Below are positions 6,503 to 14,825 of a stretch of DNA of 14,825 nucleotides, piece after piece. Position 1 is the stretch's first letter, and every line of letters starts with the position of its first letter. A program made the translations under genes and the position numbers. Origin of the DNA: Alphaproteobacteria bacterium (GTDB lineage: Bacteria; Pseudomonadota; Alphaproteobacteria; Reyranellales; Reyranellaceae); contig JABCYT010000017.1 of NCBI GenBank assembly GCA_013290035.1, positions 1 to 14,825 on the forward strand, in the 5' to 3' direction. Below the pieces are notes generated by a model. That model saw only the letters and a list, made by a program, of their open reading frames with translations. It did no database searches and was not told where the DNA came from.

Positions 6503-7135
6503 CTACGCCTTCGCGCTGGGCCGCGCCGCCACCGTCTCGTACCAGCGACGCAGGGCGCGCGAGTCTTCGGGGATCGGCATCTTGAACGCCGCCGTCGCAA
6601 AGTCGACGGTTACCACGCCGGTGATGTCGGCGGCCGAGAAGTCGGCGCCGGCCATGAATGGCACGTTCGCGAGTCGGGCGTCGAAGTCGGCATAGAAATT
6701 CGCCACCCGGCGCTTGCTGCGTTCGACCAGCCCGGGAATCTGCTCGTAGTCGTGCGGACCGGAGAGCGCGCGGCTCTTGAGACCCGGCACCGCATTGCGC
6801 ACGCCCTCCATGGTCGGGGCGAAGCCGTCGAGCTCGACCCGGCGTTCCCACATGGCCACGAGCGCCTTGCCGGTCGCGTCGCTGCCGAGCAGCGGGTGCT
6901 CGGGATGGCTCTCCTCGAGAAAGCGCCAGATCGCCGGGACTTCCGCGATCGCCGTGCCATCGTCGAGGACAAGGACGGGCACCTGCTGGCGCGGATTGAT
7001 CGCCTTGAACGCGTCGGAGAACTGTTCCTTCTCGGCCAAATTCACCGGCTGGAATGGGATCGAAATCCCTTTCTCCGCCATGAACATGCGCACGCGGCGG
7101 GAATTGGGCGACGCTGTCGAATGGTAGAGCCTCAT
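6503..7135 (-). CDS. Glutathione S-transferase family protein
   Basis: A 210-residue two-domain GST. Residues 1-75 form the thioredoxin-like domain: LYHSTASPNSRRVR places candidate catalytic Ser9/Ser12 at the start of helix 1, Pro53 in QQVPVL is the cis-proline glutathione-binding loop, and Glu65 starts the usual ES-AI element, although the Ser is Val here (AEVPAI). The helical C-terminal domain carries the N-capping box FSAADI. It probably conjugates or isomerises electrophiles with glutathione in the cytosol. It is the last gene of the leftward operon, 27 bases after the MFS gene, so it may remove a reactive intermediate or by-product of the monooxygenase pathway. Substrate and GST subclass cannot be assigned from the sequence alone. 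Confidence 0.9.
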   Translation of the reverse strand: MRLYHSTASPNSRRVRMFMAEKGISIPFQPVNLAEKEQFSDAFKAINPRQQVPVLVLDDGTAIAEVPAIWRFLEESHPEHPLLGSDATGKALVAMWERRVELDGFAPTMEGVRNAVPGLKSRALSGPHDYEQIPGLVERSKRRVANFYADFDARLANVPFMAGADFSAADITGVVTVDFATAAFKMPIPEDSRALRRWYETVAARPSAKA

Positions 7136-7162
7136 GGGTTGATCCCCCGGTCTGATTGAGGT

Positions 7163-8419
7163 TCAGGCCGACTGGCCGCAGCCTTCGCCGCAGAACGGCG
7201 CGGCGGGCACCTGTCGGACGTGCATCCGCTGAAGGGCGAGGAGGCCGATCGTGCCGAGGCTGAGCGCGGTGATCGCGGCGGCGCCCAGATCCACCGCCAG
7301 GCCGAGCCCTCGCTCGGTCGCCACGACGCCCAGGCCGAGCGCCACGATGCCCAGCGACAGGTAGGCGAACAGATAGAGGGCGGAGAGCACGCCGCCCCGC
7401 TGCCTTTCCTGGACCGCGCCGCCCAGCAGCGCCAGGCCGCCCAGGACGAGCAGGCTGTAGCCGATCCCGGCGATCGTCGTCGCGGCGAGGAAGATCGGCA
7501 GTCCCTGCCGGGCGACGGAAAGGGCGAGCAGGCCCATGCTGGCAACCGAGGCGATCGCTCCGCAAAGCATTGCCCACCGCGGACGAAGCCCTCTTGCCGA
7601 AATCCCGACCATGCCCGACGTGATCGCGAACAGCGAAAGTGCTGCGCCGTTGACCAGGGCGTTGGATGAGCCGACGAGATCGTGGCCGACCTGTCCGCCA
7701 ACCGACAGGATCAGCACGCCATGCGTATAGGCTGTCGTCACCGCGCTGGCCGAGAGCGCGAAGGTCGAGCCCAGGCCGGCCGGTATGGCGGGAGATTTCG
7801 GGCGCCAGCGGCCGGACGCCGGCCCACCCGCTGGCCCACCGGGGCGGCGTGGCAGGAACCAGGTCGCGGCGAACAGCAGGGCGATCAAGGCGAACAGGAG
7901 CCAGAAGCCGAGATGCGTGGGCCAGGGCGCGTATTGCGTCAGCGCACCGCCCAAGAGCAGAGCCCCTGTGAAGCCGAAGGCCTGGGCGGCGGGGGTGACG
8001 GACGCGGCCCGCTGCGACTGTCCCTCGGTGCTGAAGTCCACCAGCGCCGCCGTCGCCGTGCCGGCGGTCAGGCCGACGCCGATGCCCGTCAAGGCGCGGC
8101 CGGCGAACAGCCACAGCACGCCGGGCGCGACGGCGAACAGCAGCGTGCCGATCAGCGAGGCGCCGAGCCCGAGCAACATCACCAACCGCCGGCCGATATG
8201 GTCGGAGAGATCTCCGAAGCCGACTAGGACCGCGACGACGATGATCGGGTAGACGGCGAATATGCCGGTCGTCACCGTGGGGGTGAGGTGCCATTGCTCG
8301 GCATAAAGCCGGTAGGTCATGGCGGGCGCGGCGCTGGTCCAGAAGATGTGGGTGACCACGCCGGCCGAAACCCAGAAGCTCGCGCGTTGCCCCAGTACCC
8401 GTGGTCGACTCGCCTTCAT
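7163..8419 (-). CDS. Major facilitator superfamily transporter
   Basis: A 418-residue integral membrane protein, starting at 8419 after a GAGGG ribosome site. The open frame continues to 9307, but that part is antisense-strand noise across neighbouring genes. About 12 hydrophobic segments are visible, with a hydrophilic loop in the middle (PRRPGGPAGGPASGRWRPKSPA, roughly residues 195-215), the normal MFS 6+6 layout. MFS motif A appears between helices 2 and 3 as GDLSDHIGRRLVML, and a GRALTGIGVGLTAGTATAAL segment follows in helices 4-5. Uptake of the pathway substrate or efflux of a product are both possible. It lies 11 bases after the SnoaL-like gene and 27 before the GST gene, so it is part of the SDR-BVMO operon. 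Confidence 0.92.
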   Translation of the reverse strand: MKASRPRVLGQRASFWVSAGVVTHIFWTSAAPAMTYRLYAEQWHLTPTVTTGIFAVYPIIVVAVLVGFGDLSDHIGRRLVMLLGLGASLIGTLLFAVAPGVLWLFAGRALTGIGVGLTAGTATAALVDFSTEGQSQRAASVTPAAQAFGFTGALLLGGALTQYAPWPTHLGFWLLFALIALLFAATWFLPRRPGGPAGGPASGRWRPKSPAIPAGLGSTFALSASAVTTAYTHGVLILSVGGQVGHDLVGSSNALVNGAALSLFAITSGMVGISARGLRPRWAMLCGAIASVASMGLLALSVARQGLPIFLAATTIAGIGYSLLVLGGLALLGGAVQERQRGGVLSALYLFAYLSLGIVALGLGVVATERGLGLAVDLGAAAITALSLGTIGLLALQRMHVRQVPAAPFCGEGCGQSA

Positions 8420-8430
8420 GGGTCGCGCCC

Positions 8431-8850
8431 TCAGCGCTTGAGGCCGTGCGCGATGCCGAGCTTGTCGAGCAGCGCCTGCGGCTCGAAATAGGCGACCCAG
8501 ATCGAGGTTGCCTTGCCGTTCCTGACGGTCCAGTGCTCGGAGATCTTGATCATGGCGTTGCTGCCGGTGAGTCCGAAATTCACCAGCGCCACCACGCGCT
8601 CGTTCTCGGCAAAGAAGACGTCGTAGCTGAACCGTCCGAAGTCCAGGACGTCGGGCAGCTTGGGCAGCACCTCGTCGCGAAAGAACGCCGCGCCCGGATG
8701 AACGCCGCCCCACGGCAGGTAACTTGGCGCCGTCGTGGTGAAATCGGGATGGAGATACGGGGCGAAGTCCCCGAGGCGGCCTTTTACACCGGCCTGATAA
8801 TAGGCATCGACGACGGCCTTGCTCCGCTCGCTGCTCGATCGGTTGCTCAT
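8431..8850 (-). CDS. SnoaL-like / NTF2-fold protein
   Basis: A 139-residue cytosolic protein. The start at 8850 is supported by AAAGGAGA about eight bases upstream. The sequence has the alpha+beta cone layout of the SnoaL/NTF2-like superfamily: an N-terminal helix (SKAVVDAYYQAGVKGRLGDFAPYLHPDF), then strands ending in ISEHWTVRNGKATSIWVAYFEPQALLDKLG. The His34-x-Asp36 pair after the first helix and the His in SEHW are candidate pocket residues. Members include polyketide cyclases, steroid isomerases, epoxide hydrolases and non-catalytic binding proteins, so the reaction is not decided. Placed between BVMO (63 bases before) and MFS (11 bases after), it may act on the ketone substrate or on the ester/lactone product. 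Confidence 0.8.
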   Translation of the reverse strand: MSNRSSSERSKAVVDAYYQAGVKGRLGDFAPYLHPDFTTTAPSYLPWGGVHPGAAFFRDEVLPKLPDVLDFGRFSYDVFFAENERVVALVNFGLTGSNAMIKISEHWTVRNGKATSIWVAYFEPQALLDKLGIAHGLKR

Positions 8851-8877
8851 CGAACGTCTCCTTTGCGCGTAGTCCTG

Positions 8878-8898
8878 TCCCCGTCGAGACGCCGGGGA
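8878..8898 (-). other. Intra-operon hairpin between BVMO and SnoaL-like genes
   Basis: TCCCCG (8878-8883) and CGGGGA (8893-8898) form a six-pair GC-rich stem with a nine-base loop in the 63-base gap. No T-run follows. It could stabilise the upstream mRNA or reduce downstream expression, but this is inference from pairing alone. Confidence 0.3.
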
Positions 8899-8913
8899 GT
8901 CGAAAGCCGAAAC

Positions 8914-10569
<1,656 letters not shown>

Positions 10570-11316
10570 TCAGCCGGCGGTCTTGCCGCCGTCGACGTGC
10601 AAGACATGGCCGGTGATGAAGGAAGCCTCGTCCGACGCGACGAAGACGATCGCGTTGGCAAGCTCCTCCGAGAGGCCGAGGCGACCCATCGGAACACCCG
10701 CCGCCAGGGCCGCCTTGTTCTCCGGCGTGCGCGTGAAACGGGTCAGCATGCCGGTGTCGGTCGGGCCGGGGGCCACGCCGTTCACCCGGATTCCCGACTT
10801 GGCGACCTCGCGCGCCACCGACCGGGTGATGCCCTCGACGGCGTGCTTGCTGCCGGCATAGAGCGAGGCCCCCGCCACGCCCTCGTGCCCGTAGGTCGAG
10901 GAGATGTTGATGATGCTGCCGCTGCCCTGTCCCTGCATGACGCGCACTTCGTGCTTCAGGCTCAGGATCACGCCCAGGACGTTCGTGTCGAAGGTGGCGG
11001 CGTAGGTTTCGGCCGTCTGCTCGGTCACCGGTCCGGGCTTGCCCTCGGTGCCGGCATTGTTCACCGCGACATCGAGACGGCCGAACCGCGCGACGGTCTT
11101 GTCGACCAGGGCGCGGACGTCATCTTCCTTGCGGACGTCGGCGTTGATGAACTCGGCCTCCGAACCGAAGCCGCGCAGCTCCTTGGCGAGCGCCTGGCCG
11201 GCCTCGTCGCGCCGGCCGGCAACCACCACCTTGGCGCCCTGCTTGGCAAAGGCCAGGGCGGCGGCGCGCCCGATGCCGCTCAGGCCGCCGGTGATCAAGA
11301 CAACGGGTGTGTTCAT
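10570..11316 (-). CDS. Short-chain dehydrogenase/reductase (classical SDR)
   Basis: A 248-residue Rossmann enzyme; start at 11316 after GGGAGGA with eight bases of spacing (an in-frame upstream ATG at 11421 lies beyond the intergenic dyads and lacks SDR sequence). Motifs: TGGLSGIG (residues 9-16) for the dinucleotide; Arg35-Arg36 after strand 2, which suggests NADP(H) rather than NAD; Asp60-Val61; NNAG (86-89); Asn112; catalytic Ser140, Tyr153 and Lys157 (Y-AGS-K); PGPTDTGM after strand 6; and the C-terminal GHVLHVDGG. Classical SDRs oxidise alcohols or reduce ketones. As first gene of the operon with a BVMO, the likely role is to interconvert the alcohol and the ketone that the monooxygenase uses, possibly recycling NADPH for it. 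That coupling is inference. Confidence 0.94.
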   Translation of the reverse strand: MNTPVVLITGGLSGIGRAAALAFAKQGAKVVVAGRRDEAGQALAKELRGFGSEAEFINADVRKEDDVRALVDKTVARFGRLDVAVNNAGTEGKPGPVTEQTAETYAATFDTNVLGVILSLKHEVRVMQGQGSGSIINISSTYGHEGVAGASLYAGSKHAVEGITRSVAREVAKSGIRVNGVAPGPTDTGMLTRFTRTPENKAALAAGVPMGRLGLSEELANAIVFVASDEASFITGHVLHVDGGKTAG

Positions 11317-11432
11317 GGTGCAGTCCTCCCGGGTATGGCCGCCGGGTAACGGCAGCCGTTGACGGCCGGTATCTGGGTTCCAGTGGCGCCTGCTGGAAAG
11401 ACTTTGTAGGTTGAGCGCCATACCTCTCAGGC
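11317..11432. promoter_or_regulatory. Divergent promoter/operator region, SDR operon and LysR gene
   Basis: 116 bases with three inverted repeats. (1) GGTATGGC at 11332-11339 and its exact complement GCCATACC at 11417-11424 near the two ends. (2) AACGGC-A-GCCGTT at 11348-11360, a perfect 13-bp dyad. (3) TTCCAG-N9-CTGGAA at 11378-11398, with GGCGCC at its centre and CTGG-GTT-CCAG (11373-11383) overlapping its left arm. LysR regulators usually bind dyads between themselves and the divergent target operon, so these are candidate operators. None shows the strict T-N11-A spacing. No clear sigma-70 promoter was recognised. Confidence 0.5.
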
Positions 11433-12362
11433 ATGAGCAGACGCATGGAGCTCAGGCACCTCCGCTTTTTCGTCGCCGTGGCCGAGGAGAAGAGCATCAC
11501 GGTCGCCGCCAAGCGGCGGTTGCGCACGGCCCAGCCGTCGCTCAGCCGCCAGCTGCGCGAGCTGGAGATCGAGGTCGGCGCCAAACTCATGACCCGCAGC
11601 GCGCGCGGCATCGAGCTGACCGCGGCGGGCCGGGCGTTCCTCGATCACGCTCGCCTGACGCTGGCCCAGGTCGAAGCGGCGGCCGCCGCCGCGCGGCGCG
11701 CGGCTCACCCCGAAGAGCGGACGTTGGCCCTGGGGTTCCTGAGCGGCTGCGAGCCGGAATGGCTGCCGGCCGCGATGCACGTGTTGCGCGAGGAATTGCC
11801 CAGCATCGAGGTCACCATCTCCAGCAAGCATTCGCCGCAGCTTGCCGAGGGACTCGCGACCGGCAAGCTGGATGCGGCCTTCCTGCGGCCCGAGGAGCGC
11901 TACCCCGATCTCGCCTACAAGGTCCTGGTCAGGGAACCGCTGATCGTCGTCCTGCCGAGCGACCATCGTCTCGCGTCGCGCGCAGCGATCGGCCTGCAGG
12001 ATCTTGTGGGCGAGACGTTCATCGGCATGGCGGACCAGGCCCCGGTCCTGCGTTCGATCACGGAAGACTATATTCGGCGCTCGGGTGTCGACCTGCAGCC
12101 GGCGCACCGGGTCGAATATCTCTCCATGGCGATGTCGCTCGTGGCGTCGACCCGGGGCGTGGCGTTGTTGCCGGATTTCGCTCGAAACTTCCTGACCTTG
12201 TCGGTCATCGCCCGTCCCCTTGCCGGCGAGGCGCCTTCGATTGACCTGGTGCTGGGTTACCACAAGGCCAACGACTCGCCGCTCCTGAGAACCTTCCTCT
12301 CGCGGGTCGACGACATGATCGGCCAGGTGGCGAGTCGCCATCCGGTCCATAAGATGGAATAG
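11433..12362 (+). CDS. LysR-family transcriptional regulator (divergent from the BVMO operon)
   Basis: A 309-residue LysR protein. The N-terminal winged helix-turn-helix spans about residues 5-65: MELRHLRFFVAVAEEKSITVAAKRRLRTAQPSLSRQLRELE, then LMTRSARGIELTAAGRAFL. A linker helix and an effector-binding domain follow, with LALGFLSGCEPEWLP as the first strand/loop of the binding cleft and GVALLPDF in the second half. The start could be 11433 (MSRRMELRH) or 11445 (MELRH, the usual LysR opening); neither has a strong ribosome site. Divergent placement next to the SDR-BVMO operon makes it the probable activator of that operon, responding to a substrate or intermediate. Its last codons overlap a DNA element shared with the azoR/pirin region (see the element at 12349-12391). 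Confidence 0.93.
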   Translation: MSRRMELRHLRFFVAVAEEKSITVAAKRRLRTAQPSLSRQLRELEIEVGAKLMTRSARGIELTAAGRAFLDHARLTLAQVEAAAAAARRAAHPEERTLALGFLSGCEPEWLPAAMHVLREELPSIEVTISSKHSPQLAEGLATGKLDAAFLRPEERYPDLAYKVLVREPLIVVLPSDHRLASRAAIGLQDLVGETFIGMADQAPVLRSITEDYIRRSGVDLQPAHRVEYLSMAMSLVASTRGVALLPDFARNFLTLSVIARPLAGEAPSIDLVLGYHKANDSPLLRTFLSRVDDMIGQVASRHPVHKME

Positions 12363-12391
12363 TCCGAGCCGTCTGTTCGGGATTGCCGAAC
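12349..12391 (+). promoter_or_regulatory. Predicted LysR operator, copy 1 (upstream of second LysR gene)
   Basis: Bipartite element. The first half, ATAAGATGGAATAGTCCGA (12349-12367), overlaps the last codons of the preceding LysR gene. Eight unconserved bases later comes GTTCGG-GATTG-CCGAAC (12375-12391), whose inner 15 bases (12376-12390) have the classical LysR T-N11-A spacing. The dyad ends 13 bases before the ATG of the second LysR gene, a position suited to autorepression. The same two halves with the same spacing occur inverted at 14070-14112. Confidence 0.65.
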
Positions 12392-12404
12392 GTGGGAAGG
12401 GCAA

Positions 12405-13307
12405 ATGATTGAGCCGAGTCTTGCCGAGACCAGTGCCTTCGTGGCCGTGCTCGAACAGAAGAGCTTCAGCAAGGCGGCCAAGTACCTGAACCTGTCGCCA
12501 CCGCGCGTCAGCGAGATGCTGCGTCAGCTCGAGGAGCGGCTGGGCGTACGGCTGGTCGAGCGCACAACGCGGTCCGTGGCGCCGACCGTCGCCGGCGAGC
12601 GTCTGCTGGCGAGGCTGCGGCCCGTACTCGACGACTACCGTGCTGCGCTCGACCTGATGGACGATTTTCGCGACAAGCCCGCCGGCGTCGTGCGTCTGAC
12701 CGTCGCGCCGCCTGTCGCCTATCTGGGTCTGGTAGCCAACATCAGCCGCTTTCTCGTCGCCTACCCGCAGATCAGCGTGGAGATCTCCGCCGACAGCTCC
12801 CTTACCGACATCGTCGCCGGCCGCTTCGATGCCGGCATCCGCCACGCCGAGCGGCTGGAACGCGACATGATCGCCGTACGCGTCAGCGACGAAGTTCCGG
12901 TCGTCACGGTCGCGGCGCCGTCCTACATCGCCCGGCACGGCAGACCGCAGACACCGCACGAGCTTGCCAGGCATGACTGCATCCGGATTCGCTTCGGCAG
13001 CGGTGCCCTCATATCATGGCGCCTGCGGTTGAACCGGCGCGTCGTCGACGTACCGGTCGAGGGACGCTTCATCGTTAACGACGATCGGATGGCAATGCAG
13101 GCGGTTCTCGAAGGCGCCGGGCTGCTGCAGATGCTACGCAGTTCGGTCGAGACGGAACTCGCGGCCAAGCGCCTGGTCACCGTGCTCGACGATTTCCAGC
13201 AGCCGCCTCTTGCTGGCTTCTTTTTATACTACCCCAGCCGCCGGCAGATCAGGCCGGCGCTCAAGGTGCTGGTGGACTTCCTGCGCAAGCGCGACAAGCG
13301 CTCCTAG
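12405..13307 (+). CDS. LysR-family transcriptional regulator (CrgA-like subgroup), probable regulator of azoR/pirin
   Basis: A 300-residue LysR protein beginning MIEPSLAETSAFVAVLEQKSF after a GGAAGGG ribosome site. The helix-turn-helix covers residues ~8-65 (SFSKAAKYLNLSPPRVSEMLRQLEERLGVRL, then LVERTTRSVAPTVAGERLL). A long linker helix and a substrate-binding domain follow, with VRLTVAPPVAYLGL, the subgroup-typical DAGIRHAERLERDMIAVRV, and DDFQQPPLAGFFLYYPSRRQIRPALKVLVDFL near the end, as in the CrgA/DmlR-like group. It lies 42 bases after the first LysR gene in the same direction and is convergent with azoR (23-base gap). The shared DNA element at its own promoter and between azoR and pirin points to those genes as its targets. 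The effector is unknown; quinones or other electrophiles are a guess based on the targets. Confidence 0.93.
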   Translation: MIEPSLAETSAFVAVLEQKSFSKAAKYLNLSPPRVSEMLRQLEERLGVRLVERTTRSVAPTVAGERLLARLRPVLDDYRAALDLMDDFRDKPAGVVRLTVAPPVAYLGLVANISRFLVAYPQISVEISADSSLTDIVAGRFDAGIRHAERLERDMIAVRVSDEVPVVTVAAPSYIARHGRPQTPHELARHDCIRIRFGSGALISWRLRLNRRVVDVPVEGRFIVNDDRMAMQAVLEGAGLLQMLRSSVETELAAKRLVTVLDDFQQPPLAGFFLYYPSRRQIRPALKVLVDFLRKRDKRS

Positions 13308-13316
13308 GCTAGGGGG

Positions 13317-13338
13317 CGGCTAGTCGGCGGCTAATCGG
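13317..13338. repeat. 11-bp tandem repeat at the azoR stop codon
   Basis: CGGCTAGTCGG and CGGCTAATCGG are adjacent and differ at one base. The second copy contains the azoR stop codon (TAG on the minus strand at 13331-13333). It looks like a small slippage duplication in the 23-base gap between convergent genes. Confidence 0.5.
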
Positions 13339-13957
13339 CGGCCTCGGCGACCGCTCCGCCGGTCAGGCGCTCGACGTGGGCCAGTGCCTTGCTCCGATTG
13401 GCGTTCGCCGCTTCTGGCCCCATGGCCAGCCCTTCGAAGTGAACGAAGGTCACGTCGGTCATGCCAAGGAAGCCGAGCACCGTCCTGAGATACGGCTCCT
13501 GGAAGTCGAAGGCGGCATGGGGCGTGCCCTTGCTGTAGACGCCGCCGCGCGCCACCAGCACGAACACTTTCTTGTTCCTGAGCAGTCCCTCGGGGCCCTT
13601 CTCGGTGTAACGGAAAGTGCGGCCGCGGCGCGCCACGTGGTCGATCCAGGCCTTCAGGGTCGAGGGGATCGAGAAATTGTACATGGGCACCGCCAGCACG
13701 ATCGTGTCGGCGACCTCGAGCTCGGCGATCAGCTCGTCCGACAGGGCGACCGCTTCCTTTTGCCGGCCGTCGAGGTCGGCCGCGTCGGTGCCCATGGCGG
13801 CGAAGGTCTCGCCGTCGAGATGCGGCATGGTGTGCGGGGCGAGCGCCCGCTCGACCAACGAGCGATGCCGATAGCGCTTCAGGAAGTCGCGGGCGAGGCC
13901 GAGCGATTGGGACTTCTCGCCGAACACGCTGGAATGGATCAGGAGGACGTTGCTCAT
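13331..13957 (-). CDS. azoR: FMN-dependent NADH:quinone oxidoreductase / azoreductase
   Basis: A 208-residue flavodoxin-fold protein (E. coli AzoR is about 200). The start at 13957 (MSNVLLIHSSVFGEKSQS) is favoured by GGAGA upstream and by agreement with the family N-terminus; the open frame extends to 14011 without family similarity. FMN-binding features: the phosphate loop SSVFGEKSQS (residues 9-18), PMYNFSIPSTLKAWIDHVARRGRTFRYTEKGPEGLL in the middle, and VARGGVY for the isoalloxazine ring. Known activity is two-electron reduction of quinones and azo compounds with NAD(P)H, protecting against thiol-reactive or redox-cycling compounds. It is divergent from the pirin gene across 229 bases, a pairing that fits quinone/flavonoid stress handling. 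Control by the second LysR protein is inferred from the shared operator. Confidence 0.93.
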   Translation of the reverse strand: MSNVLLIHSSVFGEKSQSLGLARDFLKRYRHRSLVERALAPHTMPHLDGETFAAMGTDAADLDGRQKEAVALSDELIAELEVADTIVLAVPMYNFSIPSTLKAWIDHVARRGRTFRYTEKGPEGLLRNKKVFVLVARGGVYSKGTPHAAFDFQEPYLRTVLGFLGMTDVTFVHFEGLAMGPEAANANRSKALAHVERLTGGAVAEAAD

Positions 13958-14023
13958 GGCGATCTCCGTGTTGTGATGCAGCGGAAGTTGGGCCCGAGGC
14001 CGCCTGCGCATAAGCCGGAATTG

Positions 14024-14049
14024 TTGGAATGGGCTATGCGGGATTCCAA
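14024..14049. promoter_or_regulatory. Inverted repeat TTGGAAT-N12-ATTCCAA in azoR/pirin intergenic region
   Basis: A perfect 7-bp inverted repeat with a 12-base spacer, 67 bases upstream of the azoR start. It shares the GGAAT core with the conserved half of the predicted LysR operator, so it may be a second binding site serving azoR, or a site for another regulator. Seen directly; role inferred. Confidence 0.4.
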
Positions 14050-14069
14050 AACAATGGACGCAATCGATT

Positions 14070-14112
14070 GTTCAGAATTGCCGAAAGCCTCGTTCGGACT
14101 ATTCCATATTAT
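14070..14112 (-). promoter_or_regulatory. Predicted LysR operator, copy 2 (between azoR and pirin)
   Basis: Read on the minus strand, ATAATATGGAATAGTCCGA (14112-14094) matches copy 1 at 18 of 19 bases. After the same eight-base gap, TTCGGCAATTCTGAAC (14085-14070) matches the copy 1 dyad at 12 of 16 and keeps the T-N11-A spacing. Facing pirin, the dyad is upstream and the AT-rich half nearer the gene, which is the usual recognition-site/activation-site order of LysR targets. TATTAT at 14107-14112 on the plus strand resembles a -10 box. Confidence 0.65.
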
Positions 14113-14186
14113 CGATCAGCCTTCCTGGTCGCATTCTCAGGCGATGGACGCAGCGTGGCGCCCATGCTCGTAGCCGAGGAATAGCG

Positions 14187-14825
14187 ATGTTGCAGCTGAG
14201 GTCCAAGGAGACGCTCGATCGAGGCGATTACGGCTGGCTCACGGCACGCCACCACTTCGTCGTATCGGCGAAGGGCAACCTCGCGAATGGTCCGCTGGGC
14301 GCCCTCGTGGTCTGGAACGACGACGAGATCGCTCCCGGCACCGGGTTCGGCCATCACACCCACACGGGCATGGAGATCGTCACCTATGTCCGCCAGGGCG
14401 TTGTCACGCACGAAGACAGCGCGGGCAACGTCGGCCACACCGTGGCAGGCGACGTCCAGGTGATGAGCGCCGGCAGAGGGATCAGTCATTCCGAGCACAA
14501 CTACGGTGAAGACCCACTCAAGCTGTTCCAGATCTGGCTGCTTCCGCGCCGCCGCGGCGGAGCGCCGCGTTGGGACAGCCGCAGCTTTCCCAAGGCCGAT
14601 CGAGCAGGACGGCTGATTGCGCTCGCCAGCGGCAACCCGAAGGACACCGAGGCCCTGCAGATCCGCGCCGATGCACGGGTCATGGGCGCGACCCTCCTTG
14701 CCGGAACATCGGTCACGCACGCGCTCGATGGGTTCCGGCATGCCTATCTCGCCCCCGCCCGGGGTGTGGTCCTCGTCAACGGGCAACGGATTGCAACTGG
14801 CGACGGCGTCGCCGCCACCGACGAG
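14187..14825 (+). CDS. Pirin family protein (bicupin, partial, C-terminus beyond right edge)
   Basis: The frame is open for 213 codons from ATG 14187 to the window end, with GAGGA six bases upstream. It opens MLQLRSKETLDRGDYGWLTARHHF. The four metal ligands of pirin/YhhW proteins are present at the expected positions: His57 and His59 in FGHHTHTGMEIVTYV, and His101 and Glu103 in SAGRGISHSEHN. FQIWLLP, which leads into the second cupin domain, follows. Bacterial relatives such as YhhW have quercetin 2,3-dioxygenase activity in vitro; other pirins act as redox-sensing partners. The gene is divergent from azoR and shares its candidate operator region, so a role in handling quinones or flavonoids together with azoR is plausible. 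A full-length pirin is about 230-290 residues, so little is missing. Confidence 0.93.
   Translation, partial: MLQLRSKETLDRGDYGWLTARHHFVVSAKGNLANGPLGALVVWNDDEIAPGTGFGHHTHTGMEIVTYVRQGVVTHEDSAGNVGHTVAGDVQVMSAGRGISHSEHNYGEDPLKLFQIWLLPRRRGGAPRWDSRSFPKADRAGRLIALASGNPKDTEALQIRADARVMGATLLAGTSVTHALDGFRHAYLAPARGVVLVNGQRIATGDGVAATDE

Noticed and set aside
6147..8294. 715-aa minus-strand open frame
   Set aside because: It runs out of frame through the GST and MFS genes, both of which have clear family motifs in another frame.
11427..12974. 515-aa minus-strand open frame opposite both LysR genes
   Set aside because: Both LysR proteins have intact HTH and effector domains on the plus strand; the antisense translation is low-information.
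14054..14152. Direct repeat ATGGACGCA at 14054-14062 and 14144-14152
   Set aside because: A nine-base match within 229 bases is not far from chance, and it has no dyad or spacing that suggests a binding site.
14109..14786. 225-aa minus-strand open frame opposite pirin
   Set aside because: The plus-strand frame carries the four pirin metal ligands and a good ribosome site.

Overview
The window is high-GC, densely coded DNA that reads like a soil or plant-associated alphaproteobacterium. Grounds for this are the codon pattern, the DUF3300/DUF2950 envelope genes, a Bug/TctC-type binding protein, LysR regulators and an RTX protein of a rhizobial/Reyranella-like type. The genus is inference. I see no phage, transposon, CRISPR, tRNA or rRNA signal.

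Left third (1-4888): a leftward operon of four exported proteins, in transcription order a Spy/LTXXQ-like chaperone, a low-complexity 116-aa protein, DUF3300 and DUF2950 (cut by the left edge, ATGA overlap with DUF3300). Divergent from it, across a 319-bp gap, is an exported Ala-rich protein built of 11-residue LEA-like repeats, followed by an orphan tripartite-tricarboxylate-type substrate-binding protein. Centre (5052-6419): a 455-aa RTX-like protein with twelve roughly 28-residue repeats, a C-terminal type I secretion domain and an exceptionally long Shine-Dalgarno match.

Right of centre (6503-11316): a leftward five-gene catabolic operon, in order short-chain dehydrogenase, Baeyer-Villiger monooxygenase, SnoaL-like protein, MFS transporter and glutathione S-transferase. 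A LysR gene is divergent from it, across a 116-bp region rich in inverted repeats. The likely logic is alcohol to ketone (SDR), ketone to ester or lactone (BVMO), with transport and detoxification; no esterase/lactonase is visible.

Right end (12405-14825): a second LysR gene, convergent with an FMN-dependent azoreductase (azoR-like), which is divergent from a pirin gene cut by the right edge. A bipartite element (an AT-rich half plus a T-N11-A dyad) occurs just before the second LysR gene and again, inverted, between azoR and pirin. This is sequence evidence that the second LysR regulates itself and the azoR/pirin pair. It is the most specific new observation here; the envelope operon with its LEA-like neighbour and the RTX repeat protein come next.
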